A DNA stretch of 64,000 nt from Streptococcus sp. oral taxon 061. GTDB lineage: Bacteria > Bacillota > Bacilli > Lactobacillales > Streptococcaceae. Position 1 is the first letter of the stretch; the number at the start of each line of letters is the position of its first letter. A program made the translations under genes and the position numbers. Below, one piece after another: positions 28,707-37,917 of the stretch. The stretch lies in contig NZ_CP058258.1 in assembly GCF_013394695.1 (NCBI RefSeq), positions 1,508,001 to 1,572,000 on the forward strand, written 5' to 3'. The notes under the pieces were generated by a model that worked only from the letters and a program-made list of their open reading frames with translations, was not told where the DNA came from and searched no databases.

Positions 28707-29369
28707 CTATCTCCTGTCCTTACTATGCAGTACGACCACATAGCCATCCGGGCATGTTACCGAAACTTCCCTATCTATATATTCGTTAGAAGCATAAACT
28801 TTCTTAAAGAAAAAATTCTCCTCAGTTAGTTCATACTTGGCTCCGATAATAGTCAACTGACTATCCCTCACAGGCATAAAAGCAAGGTAATCATAGTCCG
28901 AACGTGGTTCTAGCTGACTGGTTCCTTCTGGACAATAGCTAATCAAGTTTTGCCCATCCTCAATCTCTATCTGACGCATATAGGGCGCCAATTTAGGATT
29001 GCTAGGCAGAAAGACATTAGCCAACATATGGTCAATGCGACCACCTAGGGCACCAAAAATAGTCACCCGAGCTTGAGGATTCTTTTCAAAAATCGTTAAA
29101 AGTGCTAGTTCCAGATCGGTATCATCTTTTTCTGGCTGGGCTTGAACAAAATGCTGGGCACGTTTTTGAATCAACTGACATTCTTCTACAGTCACAGAAT
29201 CAAAATCCCCAACGGCTAAAGCAAGAGGAAGTTTTTCCTCCAGTACCCAAAGTGAGCCTCGATCCACACCGACAAAGCAGTCAAAATCTGTCCGATAGTG
29301 ACCGCGGTCTCCGCCTGCAAAAACTGCAACTTTAGTCCAGTTGTTTTCTGAGAGCTTGCACTCGTTCAT
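28707..29369 (-). CDS. thiN: Thiamine pyrophosphokinase
   Basis: Phosphorylates thiamine to the cofactor thiamine diphosphate. Motifs include VAVFAGGDRG, FVGVDRGSLW, AVGDFDSVT, QPEKDDTDLELAL and FGALGGRIDHMLAN, all typical of ThiN. ATG at 29369 is chosen because GGGAG lies six bases upstream; this gives 220 residues and overlaps the end of rpe by 38 bases. An ATG two codons earlier directly abuts the ribosome site and is less likely. Confidence 0.93.
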   Translation of the reverse strand: MNECKLSENNWTKVAVFAGGDRGHYRTDFDCFVGVDRGSLWVLEEKLPLALAVGDFDSVTVEECQLIQKRAQHFVQAQPEKDDTDLELALLTIFEKNPQARVTIFGALGGRIDHMLANVFLPSNPKLAPYMRQIEIEDGQNLISYCPEGTSQLEPRSDYDYLAFMPVRDSQLTIIGAKYELTEENFFFKKVYASNEYIDREVSVTCPDGYVVVLHSKDRR

Positions 29370-29988
29370 TGACATCTCCCTTAAAGACATAGGACCCTGC
29401 TACAAAGACTGTTGCACCAGCTTCTTTGGCTTGAGCAATAGTTTTATCATCAATCCCACCATCAACTTCGATTTCAAAGTTCAAGCCCTTCTCCTCACGA
29501 AGTGCCACTAACTCACGAATCTTATCCATGGTTTCAGGCAGAAAAGCTTGCCCACCAAATCCAGGGTTAACGGTCATGACTAATACTTGGTCAACCAAAT
29601 GAAGCACATGTTTAATCGCCTCAACAGGTGTTCCAGGGTTAATGACAACAGAAGGCTTCACTCCCAAAGATCGAATTTTTTGAAGGGCCCCATGGATATG
29701 AGGTGTTGCTTCTGCATGGATGCTGATGACGTCTGCACCTGCACGCGCAAAGTCTTCTAAATGATGTTCGGGATTTGATACCATCAAATGGCAATCAAAG
29801 ACCATCTTGCTATGAGGACGAAGACTTTCGACCACACCTGCACCAAAACTGATTTGGGGTACAAAGTGACCATCCATGATATCGATGTGGGCATATTCAG
29901 CCCCAGTTGCTTCTAAGCGTTTGATTTCACGTTCAAAGTTGGCATAATCCGCTGCCAGAATTGACGGAGCAATCTTGTATTGAGACAT
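29332..29988 (-). CDS. rpe: Ribulose-phosphate 3-epimerase
   Basis: Interconverts ribulose-5-phosphate and xylulose-5-phosphate. The TIM-barrel shows all landmarks: APSILAADYANF, HIDIMDGHFVP with metal-binding His/Asp, VFDCHLMV, VMTVNPGFGGQ and EVDGGIDDKT. ATG at 29988 with AAGGAGA upstream gives 218 residues; the longer frame is upstream read-through. It lies 10 bases after rsgA, in the same transcript. Confidence 0.96.
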   Translation of the reverse strand: MSQYKIAPSILAADYANFEREIKRLEATGAEYAHIDIMDGHFVPQISFGAGVVESLRPHSKMVFDCHLMVSNPEHHLEDFARAGADVISIHAEATPHIHGALQKIRSLGVKPSVVINPGTPVEAIKHVLHLVDQVLVMTVNPGFGGQAFLPETMDKIRELVALREEKGLNFEIEVDGGIDDKTIAQAKEAGATVFVAGSYVFKGDVNERVQALRKQLD

Positions 29989-29998
29989 AGGTTTCTCC

Positions 29999-30877
29999 TT
30001 ATTTTGGAATTTTTTTGCTGACTTTTTTATAGGTTTCTCTACGATTTTCAATCTCACTGAGGAATTGCAGGTAGTTGTCAAAACGGAAGGTAGCAATGAT
30101 GCCCTCTTCTACTGCTGGTTTTACAGCGCAAGATGGCTCATGGGTATGGGTACAAGTGCGGAATTTACAATCACGACTGACACTAGCAATCTCTGGAAAA
30201 GCCTGATTCAGATCTTCTGCTGTTGTTACTTCGTAATCCAGCGATGAAAAACCTGGTGTGTCTGCGATTTTCCCACCATTGAGATTGTAAAAACTAACCG
30301 CTCGAGTAGTGTGACGACCACGACCCAGACTGTCTGAGATTTCTCCCGTTTCTAGATTGAGATCAGGTGCGATTTTATTGAGCAAAGTTGACTTTCCAAC
30401 ACCCGTCTGCCCCATGAAGACCGTAATCTTGCCTGTCAACAAGGGTAAAAGTTCTTCTTTACTCGTCACAAAATCGTAACCAATAGCACGATAGGTTTTC
30501 TCGTAGAAATCCAGTTCTCTCCTATCCTCTAGTAAGTCCATTTTGGAAATATAGACGATAGGATGAATGCCCTTGTGCTCCAAAAGAACCAAGAACCGAT
30601 CCAATAAGTTGCTATTAAAGTCAGGCTCTTTGACCGACATGATCACCACAGCTTGGTCAATATTGACAATCGGTGGACGAACCAGACTATTTTTTCGTTC
30701 GTGAATCTTGAGAATATAACCTTCGGAATTTTCCTCCGCAGAAAAATCTACCCAATCTCCAACATAGGGCGTATGACCCTTTTTACGAAAATTTCCACGC
30801 GCGCGTGTTTGATAAACCTGACCATCACTCTCCACATAGTAGAATCCGGCCAAAGCTTTAATGATTTGTCCCTGCAT
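29999..30877 (-). CDS. rsgA: Ribosome small subunit-dependent GTPase A
   Basis: A circularly permuted GTPase that checks late 30S assembly. An OB-fold comes first ([19 protein letters not shown]), then the permuted GTPase motifs (G4 ISKMDLL, G1 [13 protein letters not shown]3 DTPGF) and a C-terminal zinc knuckle ([18 protein letters not shown]). The start is ATG at 30877 giving 292 residues. It sits one base past the ksgA stop, grouping two 30S-maturation factors in one operon. Confidence 0.96.
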   Translation of the reverse strand: MQGQIIKALAGFYYVESDGQVYQTRARGNFRKKGHTPYVGDWVDFSAEENSEGYILKIHERKNSLVRPPIVNIDQAVVIMSVKEPDFNSNLLDRFLVLLEHKGIHPIVYISKMDLLEDRRELDFYEKTYRAIGYDFVTSKEELLPLLTGKITVFMGQTGVGKSTLLNKIAPDLNLETGEISDSLGRGRHTTRAVSFYNLNGGKIADTPGFSSLDYEVTTAEDLNQAFPEIASVSRDCKFRTCTHTHEPSCAVKPAVEEGIIATFRFDNYLQFLSEIENRRETYKKVSKKIPK

Positions 30878-30878
30878 C

Positions 30879-31751
30879 CTAGAGTCCTTGTCCTTTAAGC
30901 GCATCTGCTAGACTAGCGAATTCTTCTAAGCCAAGAGCTTCACCGCGTACACTTGGGGATAGTCCTGCCTGATCCAATGCCTTAGTCAATTTATCCTTGA
31001 TTTCATCAGTCTTGCCAAAGTAACCTGTCAGATTATTCCACAAGGTCTTACGACGATGGATAAAACTAGCCTTGGAAACTTTAAAGAAGAATTTCTCGTC
31101 TTCCACTGCTACAGCCGGTTCTGGGCGACGTACCATTTTCAGGATAGCTGAATCCACATTTGGTGCTGGCACAAAGACCGTACGAGGTACGATAAAAGCA
31201 ACCTTAGCTGTCATGTAATACTGAACGGCAATCGACAAGCTGCCGTAAGCCTTGGTATTGGGCTTAGCAGAGATACGATCTGCCACTTCTTTTTGCATCA
31301 TAACCACAAACTCACTAAAAGGAATGCCACTTTCAATCAAGTGCATGAGAATAGGCGTCGTGATATAGTAGGGCAAGTTGGCTACTACCTTGATTGGTAA
31401 GTCAGGATTTTTAAAATTCTGGATGTGCTGTGCCAAGTCAACTTTTAGAATGTCCTCGTTGACTACGGTCACATTGTCAAAATCTCGCAAGGTATCGGCT
31501 AGGATTGGTACCAAGCGGTGGTCGATCTCAAATGCCATGACTTGAGCTGCACGCTCAGCCAAAAATTCTGTCAAGGCACCAATCCCTGGCCCGATTTCGA
31601 TAACATTAACCTGATCATCAATTTCAGCTGTATCCACGATTTTTTGAAGGATATTGGTATCCGTCAAGAAATTTTGCCCGAAAGATTTTTTAAAGGTAAA
31701 ACCGTGACGCTCCAGCACTGCCTTGGTCACGCTATAATCTGCAATTCTCAT
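30879..31751 (-). CDS. rsmA: 16S rRNA dimethyladenosine transferase KsgA
   Basis: Dimethylates A1518 and A1519 of 16S rRNA. The SAM motif is [15 protein letters not shown] and the catalytic motif NLPYYIT is clear ([13 protein letters not shown]). FGQNFLTD near the N-terminus and the C-terminal RRKTLWNNL are typical. It has 290 residues. Its loss gives kasugamycin resistance in other bacteria. It begins the dense run ksgA-rsgA-rpe-thiN-rmuC-cbf1. Confidence 0.96.
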   Translation of the reverse strand: MRIADYSVTKAVLERHGFTFKKSFGQNFLTDTNILQKIVDTAEIDDQVNVIEIGPGIGALTEFLAERAAQVMAFEIDHRLVPILADTLRDFDNVTVVNEDILKVDLAQHIQNFKNPDLPIKVVANLPYYITTPILMHLIESGIPFSEFVVMMQKEVADRISAKPNTKAYGSLSIAVQYYMTAKVAFIVPRTVFVPAPNVDSAILKMVRRPEPAVAVEDEKFFFKVSKASFIHRRKTLWNNLTGYFGKTDEIKDKLTKALDQAGLSPSVRGEALGLEEFASLADALKGQGL

Positions 31752-31763
31752 TTATTCTCTTTT

Positions 31764-32480
31764 CTATCTCTTAACCATCATATAAAAAATCAACCTAATT
31801 ACTAGTGCAAGTATGAGCAAATATACTATACCATTCCTCCACTTGTTCGCTTTTGTATCGGCTCCAGTCATATCGTCCCCTTGCTTATCATCTTGAGGGT
31901 TCATTTTATTTAGTTCATCCTGATAGGCAACCGAATCTAGAATATTGTCTTCTGGCAATAATTCTGAAGCATAATAGTCAGGAAAGCCCATAGCAAGACC
32001 AATTAGGTTCTTATCCGTTAGAGAAAAGTCCAAATCTTTTGGTTGATTTTCCCGAATAGCTCGGATATTTTTTAACAGTTTATCAGCGACTACAGAGACT
32101 TGGTCCATAAAAACTACATCCAAAAGATCAAATCCTAACACATCACCATCTTTTACGTTTGCAAGAATATAACGAACAAAGGCATCATATAGTTTCAAGG
32201 CTTGTGGGACATTATCTTCTAAAAAAGAGCGGTTTTGGAGGGCGTTTTGCTGGAATTTTTCAATAGGAAGCAAGATATCTACATTCTGCTCTTGGTAAAA
32301 CTTTTCTGCTTGCTCTTCATCTTCTTCGAGTTTTTCTGCTGTTTCCCAGAGAGCAATAGGAGCTTTTAAATCTTCTTCATCCCAAAACAATTGCCAAAAA
32401 TAAGGTATTGTGTAAATTCCCTCTGTTAGAATACGGGCTTCATCTCCGTTTTTTAAGTAAATATAACTTCTATTTGCCAT
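31764..32480 (-). CDS. Acidic tail-anchored protein of unknown function
   Basis: Starts at ATG 32480 after AAAGGAAA (238 residues, MANRSYIYLKNGDEA...). The body is acidic, with a Glu-rich helix (about residues 48-65) and many Asp residues, and no catalytic motif is visible. After a polar linker (PQDDKQGDDMTGADTKANKW) a single hydrophobic helix (IVYLLILALVIRLIFYMM) and VKR end the protein, so it looks tail-anchored with its bulk in the cytoplasm. From memory, MANRSY(I/L)Y openings occur in a family of uncharacterised bacterial proteins. It is placed downstream of the SseB-like gene and is probably its partner. Confidence 0.7.
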   Translation of the reverse strand: MANRSYIYLKNGDEARILTEGIYTIPYFWQLFWDEEDLKAPIALWETAEKLEEDEEQAEKFYQEQNVDILLPIEKFQQNALQNRSFLEDNVPQALKLYDAFVRYILANVKDGDVLGFDLLDVVFMDQVSVVADKLLKNIRAIRENQPKDLDFSLTDKNLIGLAMGFPDYYASELLPEDNILDSVAYQDELNKMNPQDDKQGDDMTGADTKANKWRNGIVYLLILALVIRLIFYMMVKR

Positions 32481-32567
32481 ATCGTTTCCTTTCACAATCT
32501 TTGAAAAAGGTTACTGGTTCAAGTAAGTGTGGATAAAACTATAAAGTTTCCCAATGTAAAGATCTTT

Positions 32568-33986
32568 CTAATCTTGAGCTCTTCCTTCTTGTTCCTCACT
32601 AAGTTTTTGCATGTCTCTAAAAGCTGTTAGACTAACATAGGCACCCGCTTCATAGTATTCCGTTGGGTTTATAGCATAGTCAAAGCCTTCAATCATGCCT
32701 CCCGCTTCTTCAATCATGCCATTCCATTTTTCGTCAAAGACCATTCGCAGACGTTTCCAATCGGTAAATACCGGCACAGAATTTCTGCCATCTTTTCCTT
32801 CTTTGACTGGAATGTTGAAACTAGAATCTTTTTCCAAGACAAAGGAGCTTCCTTCCTGACTATCGTCCTTAAATTCCGAAGCAGCATCTAAAGGAATTAG
32901 GAATTTTGCTTTCAGCATAGCTTCAGAGAAGAACTTATAATAGAGTTTGTAAATTACTTCTTCATCTTCTGTCGTCGGGCTATCCAGTTGTCCCATTAAC
33001 AGCATCCATCTTACTAGGTCAGGGTTCATTACAGGAACTTGTATTTCAGGCAAATCAGAAAAATCTGGTTTTTGAACTAAGGCAGAGGCACTGATGCTGA
33101 CTTCCTTGGAATTAAAGATTGCTCCCAAGGCACCATTTAAGTAAAAGGCTGTCCCAAGGAAATTTTCAATCCCTTTTTTATCTTCCGTATTTTCAATCAG
33201 TTTTACGACTGAGTTTGGTCGACTATCAATGGTTTCCTTAAATTGGCGATACCAAGATGGTGTCAAAAGCATGATCATGGGATCAGTACATAGGTATCCC
33301 TCTTCTCCCCTGTCATAGGTCGTTGAGAAAAGATAGGGTTCACCTGTTTTTTCTGAATAAACTGCATAAACAGAATCTGCTGCTAACAACTTATCCTTGA
33401 CAATTTCTGCTAGACGCTCCAACTTGCGGGTGTTAGCTTGATAGCTTTCTTCACTTTCAGTTTCCTGATTTTGACGGCATTTCCATAAAAAGAGGCGTAA
33501 AATCTCTACGCTATCATCAAGACTAGATGCCAAATAGTCTTCATTAGTCAATTGACCTTCTTGAATGGCTACAAAAGCACGATAAAGAGCATCTGAATAG
33601 CTAGATAATTTTTGCTCTTCCTCAATACCTGAACTAAAGAGCACACTTCCTTTTTTCAGTTTATCCAAAGAAGGAATCCTATCAACCACTAGATGGGCAA
33701 GAACTTCATCAGTTAGACTATCTGCATCTTTGTTTTGACTGCTGAGTTTTTTAACCTCTACAGAGCCAAGAATTTCCATTCCTTGGTCGGGATTGCAAAA
33801 TTGCAACTGATCTCCAACCTTGATACTTCCTTCTAGACTCCCAACAATCAATAATTGATTCGTTTCCTTCATCGGGAACAAATCTAGAACTCCCAAACAA
33901 GCATTGCCTTTCGCCTCTTCTGTTTCCTTATTGGATTCAGTTGTTTTTGTTGTTTCTGTCTTTTTTAAAAAATCAAAGATTCCCAT
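32568..33986 (-). CDS. SseB-like protein with an EF-Tu-domain-2-like N-terminal barrel
   Basis: A 472-residue cytoplasmic protein that begins MGIFDFLKKTETTKTTESNK (amphipathic head and Thr/Glu-rich linker). Residues about 30-125 resemble the beta-barrel of translation factors: GVLDLFPMKETNQLLIVGSL, then EGSIKVGDQLQF and LDKLKKGSVLFS. The middle is unassigned. The C-terminal part (FLIPLDAASEF; NSVPVFTDWKRLRMVFDEKW) resembles the SseB/enhanced-serine-sensitivity domain found in polymorphic-toxin and ESX-type loci. Both assignments are by eye. A possible -10 (TACAAT) lies 90 bases upstream. Function unknown. Confidence 0.65.
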   Translation of the reverse strand: MGIFDFLKKTETTKTTESNKETEEAKGNACLGVLDLFPMKETNQLLIVGSLEGSIKVGDQLQFCNPDQGMEILGSVEVKKLSSQNKDADSLTDEVLAHLVVDRIPSLDKLKKGSVLFSSGIEEEQKLSSYSDALYRAFVAIQEGQLTNEDYLASSLDDSVEILRLFLWKCRQNQETESEESYQANTRKLERLAEIVKDKLLAADSVYAVYSEKTGEPYLFSTTYDRGEEGYLCTDPMIMLLTPSWYRQFKETIDSRPNSVVKLIENTEDKKGIENFLGTAFYLNGALGAIFNSKEVSISASALVQKPDFSDLPEIQVPVMNPDLVRWMLLMGQLDSPTTEDEEVIYKLYYKFFSEAMLKAKFLIPLDAASEFKDDSQEGSSFVLEKDSSFNIPVKEGKDGRNSVPVFTDWKRLRMVFDEKWNGMIEEAGGMIEGFDYAINPTEYYEAGAYVSLTAFRDMQKLSEEQEGRAQD

Positions 33987-34119
33987 AACTTTTCCTCATT
34001 GTCTCCACTTAGCACAAAGCCTATGGAGTCACTTTTCTAATGCTTGCAAGCAAGCCTGATTAAACCGTATAAACTTACTTCTATTGTATCATATTCCCCC
34101 TACATTTTGGGGGAGTTTC

Positions 34120-34683
34120 TCAATTCTCATATGATTTCATGGCATCTTCAACTTCAGCTAAACGGATGCCAAATAATTCCAAACGCTTGAGAAGTTGCTT
34201 CCCATTGGAATAACCGATACGTAGACTTTCTCCTAGATATTCTCTGCGTTTTCGACTATCTGCCCCAGCCAAAAATCCCAATCGAATCAAGTCACTACGG
34301 CTAATATCAAAATCACTTTCTACTTCAAATTGCTCTGTTACTTGAGCCAGTGCTGTTTTCAGGTCCTCGTAGCTGGCATGTTCGATTCCTAGAGAACGTC
34401 CCTTGGTCTTAGACTTAGGCACTGCCTCGTCTCGTTTGAGAAAGGCGTGTTGCACTGTCGGAATGGTCGTCATAATCATACGACGGATTCGCTCCCCATT
34501 ATAATCAGGATCTGTAAAGACAATCACCCCATGACGTTGGTGTAGACGTTGGATGCGTTCTATATCCTGGTCATTTATTGCGGAACCTCGTGTTTCATAG
34601 GTCTCCACATCAAAATAACGTTTAAGATTTGCCGTATCATCACGCCCTTCGACTACGATGACTTGGGAAATTTTCTCTTTCAT
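34120..34683 (-). CDS. rnmV: Ribonuclease M5
   Basis: Processes the 5S rRNA precursor. The Toprim domain is evident: QVIVVEGRDD with the catalytic Glu at the N-terminus and VIVFTDPDYNGERIR with the DxD-type metal site. The C-terminal part (LIRLGFLAGADSRKRREYLG) binds substrate. The 187-residue length is typical. Its start overlaps the tatD stop by four bases (ATGA), so both are translated together. Confidence 0.94.
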   Translation of the reverse strand: MKEKISQVIVVEGRDDTANLKRYFDVETYETRGSAINDQDIERIQRLHQRHGVIVFTDPDYNGERIRRMIMTTIPTVQHAFLKRDEAVPKSKTKGRSLGIEHASYEDLKTALAQVTEQFEVESDFDISRSDLIRLGFLAGADSRKRREYLGESLRIGYSNGKQLLKRLELFGIRLAEVEDAMKSYEN

Positions 34684-35456
34684 GATTTATGTTCCAATCC
34701 AAAGATGCCTTCTGCATTAGCACTTGTCACAGCTGCCAATTCTTCTGTCTTCATGCCACGCAAGTCCGCGATAAAGTCCACTACATAGCGCGTGTAAGCT
34801 GTCTTGTTTTCGCGACCACGCTTGGGTGCAGGGGCTAAATAAGGGGCATCTGTTTCTACCAAAATCTTATCCAAAGGTAACTCTTTTGCTGCTTCTTGAA
34901 TATCTGTTGCCTTTTTGAAGGTCACCACCCCAGAAAAGGAAATAGTCATACCCAGTTCCACAAACTTTTCAGCCCATTCCAGAGAACCAGAGAAGGAATG
35001 CATGATGCCACCACGGGGACCGACTCCTTCACTTTTGATAATCTCATAGGTATCTTCGAGCGCATCACGGGTGTGAACTACAAAAGGTAAGTCCAATTCC
35101 TTTGATAGCTGAATCTGACGACGGAAAACCTTCTCTTGAACTTCTTTAGGCGCTGTCATCCAGTGATAGTCCAAACCAATCTCACCTAGGGCAACAACTT
35201 TTGGATGTTTTAGTTTTTCTAGCAAGTAATTCTCAATATCCTCTGTATAATCTCCTGCTTCTGTTGGATGCCATCCAATTGTCGCATAGAGTTGGTCATA
35301 TTCTTCCACCAACTCTAGGGCACGCTCAATCGTCGGCTTATCAAAACCAACGATATTCATCCGAGTTACACCCATTTCCGCTGCTAAGGCAAGCTCTTCT
35401 TCTTCACGTCCCAAAAATTCCTCTATATTTAAATGTGTATGAGTATCAAAAATCAT
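34680..35456 (-). CDS. TatD family metal-dependent DNase
   Basis: A TIM-barrel hydrolase with metal ligands in FDTHTHLN, GEIGLDYHW, FVVHTRDA, MHSFSGS and VETDAPYL. Family members are 3'-5' exonucleases; the chromosomal Firmicute homologue is often called YabD. It has 258 residues and forms a two-gene unit with rnmV, the usual arrangement. The start MIFDTHTHL is the only sensible one. Confidence 0.92.
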   Translation of the reverse strand: MIFDTHTHLNIEEFLGREEEELALAAEMGVTRMNIVGFDKPTIERALELVEEYDQLYATIGWHPTEAGDYTEDIENYLLEKLKHPKVVALGEIGLDYHWMTAPKEVQEKVFRRQIQLSKELDLPFVVHTRDALEDTYEIIKSEGVGPRGGIMHSFSGSLEWAEKFVELGMTISFSGVVTFKKATDIQEAAKELPLDKILVETDAPYLAPAPKRGRENKTAYTRYVVDFIADLRGMKTEELAAVTSANAEGIFGLEHKS

Positions 35457-35548
35457 TTATATTTCCTCGTTTTTTCTACTTTCTATTATACCAAAAAACT
35501 AGTCGCATCCTTATAGGAAAAAAATATTTTGAAATCAATGATTTTCCC

Positions 35549-35577
35549 TTGACGGTATTTTTTCATAGCAGTATAAT
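35549..35577 (+). promoter_or_regulatory. Promoter of kimA
   Basis: TTGACG and TATAAT are separated by 17 bases, with the ATG 34 bases further on. Confidence 0.85.
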
Positions 35578-35611
35578 AGCTCTTGTTGAAAATTTCAAAA
35601 AAGGAAAGAAA

Positions 35612-37456
35612 ATGTTTACAAAACTAAAATATACCTTTATCGGTCGTCCCCTTAAATCCTTAACAGAAGGTGAAGGAGGACTTCTTGGAAAAACACAAGC
35701 ACTCGCAATGCTCTCAAGCGATGCTCTATCTTCTATCGCTTATGGACCCGAGCAGGTCGTCCTCGTCTTGGCTAGTCTTTCTCCCCTAGCTATTTGGTGG
35801 AGTCTCCCTATTGGTATCTTTGTCCTCTTACTATTAGCTAGCCTGACCATTTCTTATCGACAAATCATCCATGCCTACCCTCAAGGTGGAGGTGCCTATA
35901 TGGTTACTCGAGAAAACCTCTCCCCTGAGTTAGGTTTGATTGCTGGGGGAAGCCTGCTTGTTGACTACATGCTAACAGTAGCCGTATCTGTGGCTGCAGG
36001 TGCTGATGCGATCACAGCTGCACTTCCTGCTCTCCATCCTTACAATCTCCACATCTCTATTTTTCTAGTATGTTTGCTCATGCTTTTGAATCTGAGAGGC
36101 TTGAGGGAATCTGCTAGTTCTCTGATGATCCCTGTCTATCTCTTTATCTTTAGCACGGTCTTCCTCTTATTGTTTGGCTTATTCCAACTATTGACAGGTT
36201 CTCTCAGCTATCATGCAACTTCTGCAATTGGTCAAACTGTCCCAAGTCTCTCAATCGTCCTAATTTTAAGGGCCTTCACAAGCGGTTCGGCTTCACTAAC
36301 TGGAGTTGAAGCTATCTCAAATGCTGTTCCATTTTTCAAGACCCCAAAAGAAAAGAATGCGGCTCAAACATTGACCATCATGTCTCTGATTCTTGGATTT
36401 CTATTTGCAGGAATTACCTTCCTAAACTACTGGATGGGGATTACACCTCAACACGGAGAAACAATCCTTTCACAAATGGCTAAAGGAATTTTAGGGGATT
36501 CTGCTCTCGGTCAGATTGTTTATTATCTCTTCCAATTCTCAACTGCCCTAATCCTAGCCGTTGCTGCAAATACTGGTTTTTCTGCCTTTCCGATGTTGGC
36601 TTACAATATGGCTAAGAACAAGTACATGCCCCATCTCTTTATGGAAAAGGGAGATCGTCTAGGTTACTCAAACGGTATCCTAACCTTGGCCTTTGGCGCT
36701 ATGATTCTTCTGCTCATTTTTAACGGAAATACAGAACGCTTGATTCCTCTCTATACTATCGGAGTTTTCGTTCCTTTTGCACTTTCTCAAACAGGGATGA
36801 TTCGCCACTGGAAAAAAGAAAAAGGCTCTCATTTCTTAAAATCTGCCTTTGCTAACATCCTCGGCGCTATCATTTGTTACGCTATCGTTCTTATCCTACT
36901 CTTCTTCAGACTTGGAGATATCTGGCCATTCTTCCCAATTATCCTAGTCTTAACCTTCCTCTTTTTAGCCATCCACAGTCATTACCAAAAGGTGGCCAAA
37001 CAACTTCGACTTTATGAAGGAGTTCAAAAGAAAACCTACGATGGCAATGTCGTCCTTGTCTTAGTGGGAAATGTGACTCGAGTCAGCGTCGGAGCGATTA
37101 ATTACGCTCAAAGCATAGGAGATGAGGTTTTGGCTATGCATATTTCCACCAAGGAAACGGAGGAAAAAGACCAAGAAATCCTTCAAGAATTCGCTGACTA
37201 CTTCCCAAATATCACTCTAAAAAACATTAATACTAGCTATCGAGATATCATCACTCCTACAGTTCGATATGTCCGAAAAATCTCTCAAGAAGCCAAGAAA
37301 AAGAACTACACGGTTACAGTTCTAGTACCTCAATTTATCCCTAACAAGCCTTGGCAAAATATCCTACACAATCAAATGAGCCTCAAATTGAAATACGCTC
37401 TCAGATGGCACGAAGATGTCGTCGTGGCTAGCTACTCTTATCATTTGAAAGAATAA
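35612..37456 (+). CDS. kimA: KimA-type potassium importer
   Basis: A 614-residue transporter that closely resembles Bacillus KimA, an H+-coupled K+ importer of the APC/KUP type. Twelve membrane helices fill residues about 35-470 (motifs LGKTQALAMLSSDALSSIAYG, AYPQGGGAYMVTRENL and GVEAISNAVPFF), followed by a cytoplasmic domain of about 130 residues of the kind that binds cyclic di-AMP in Bacillus. ATG at 35612 with AAAGGAAAG upstream is the start; the upstream open frame overlaps tatD in reverse. If regulation is conserved, c-di-AMP inhibits it. A c-di-AMP riboswitch is not visible in the short leader. Confidence 0.87.
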   Translation: MFTKLKYTFIGRPLKSLTEGEGGLLGKTQALAMLSSDALSSIAYGPEQVVLVLASLSPLAIWWSLPIGIFVLLLLASLTISYRQIIHAYPQGGGAYMVTRENLSPELGLIAGGSLLVDYMLTVAVSVAAGADAITAALPALHPYNLHISIFLVCLLMLLNLRGLRESASSLMIPVYLFIFSTVFLLLFGLFQLLTGSLSYHATSAIGQTVPSLSIVLILRAFTSGSASLTGVEAISNAVPFFKTPKEKNAAQTLTIMSLILGFLFAGITFLNYWMGITPQHGETILSQMAKGILGDSALGQIVYYLFQFSTALILAVAANTGFSAFPMLAYNMAKNKYMPHLFMEKGDRLGYSNGILTLAFGAMILLLIFNGNTERLIPLYTIGVFVPFALSQTGMIRHWKKEKGSHFLKSAFANILGAIICYAIVLILLFFRLGDIWPFFPIILVLTFLFLAIHSHYQKVAKQLRLYEGVQKKTYDGNVVLVLVGNVTRVSVGAINYAQSIGDEVLAMHISTKETEEKDQEILQEFADYFPNITLKNINTSYRDIITPTVRYVRKISQEAKKKNYTVTVLVPQFIPNKPWQNILHNQMSLKLKYALRWHEDVVVASYSYHLKE

Positions 37457-37458
37457 AG

Positions 37459-37505
37459 AAAAGCTCAAAATCAGAAATTCGCCTTCTGCTTTTGAGCTTT
37501 TTCTA
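37459..37505 (+). terminator. Terminator of kimA
   Basis: AAAGCTCAAAA and TTTTGAGCTTT form the lower stem, with CAGA/TCTG extending it, followed by TTCTATT. Confidence 0.85.
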
Positions 37506-37587
37506 TTAATCAGCTTTCCAATACATCTCCTACGGTTTTCACATTACATCAATTGCCATAGAAGTTTCTCTCTTTTAGATAAACAGA

Positions 37588-37620
37588 AAAGTCAGTAGGC
37601 TCGAGTTCCTACTGACTTCT
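37588..37620 (-). terminator. Terminator of rpmH
   Basis: AAGTCAGTAGG and CCTACTGACTT pair perfectly around AACTCGAG, followed by TTCTGTTT on the minus strand. Confidence 0.88.
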
Positions 37621-37638
37621 TTGTTTCATTTGTTTGGA

Positions 37639-37773
37639 TTATGCAGCCAAAACTTTGCGTCCTTTACGACGACGAGCTGCCAATACGCGACGACCGTTTT
37701 TAGTTGACATACGGTTACGGAATCCGTGTTTGCGCGCACGACGAAGTTTACTTGGTTGATAAGTACGTTTCAC
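37639..37773 (-). CDS. rpmH: 50S ribosomal protein L34 (GTG start)
   Basis: The 44-residue product starts [17 protein letters not shown] after the initiator and ends GRKVLAA, an unmistakable L34. The start codon is GTG at 37773, eight bases after AGGAGG; no ATG is available in frame. It is transcribed alone from a consensus promoter rather than with rnpA as in many bacteria, which is the usual streptococcal arrangement as I remember it. Confidence 0.97.
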
Positions 37774-37847
37774 GATGAATACCTCCTCATAGATTTTGTA
37801 TTCGTTTAGCCGGCTATAAAGTGATCAGTTACTAAACATACTTTACT

Positions 37848-37876
37848 ATTCTATCTGATTCTTACTTATTTGTCAA
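37848..37876 (-). promoter_or_regulatory. Promoter of rpmH
   Basis: TTGACA and TAGAAT with a 17-base spacer; the leader is about 70 bases long. Confidence 0.88.
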
Positions 37877-37917
37877 TAGCTCTGACAAATGTTTCCAGCT
37901 TTTTTGCTATGAAAGCC

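Noticed and set aside
35201-35611. N-terminal extension of KimA
   Set aside because: It overlaps tatD on the other strand and lies upstream of the promoter; the KimA homology starts at the ATG at 35612.
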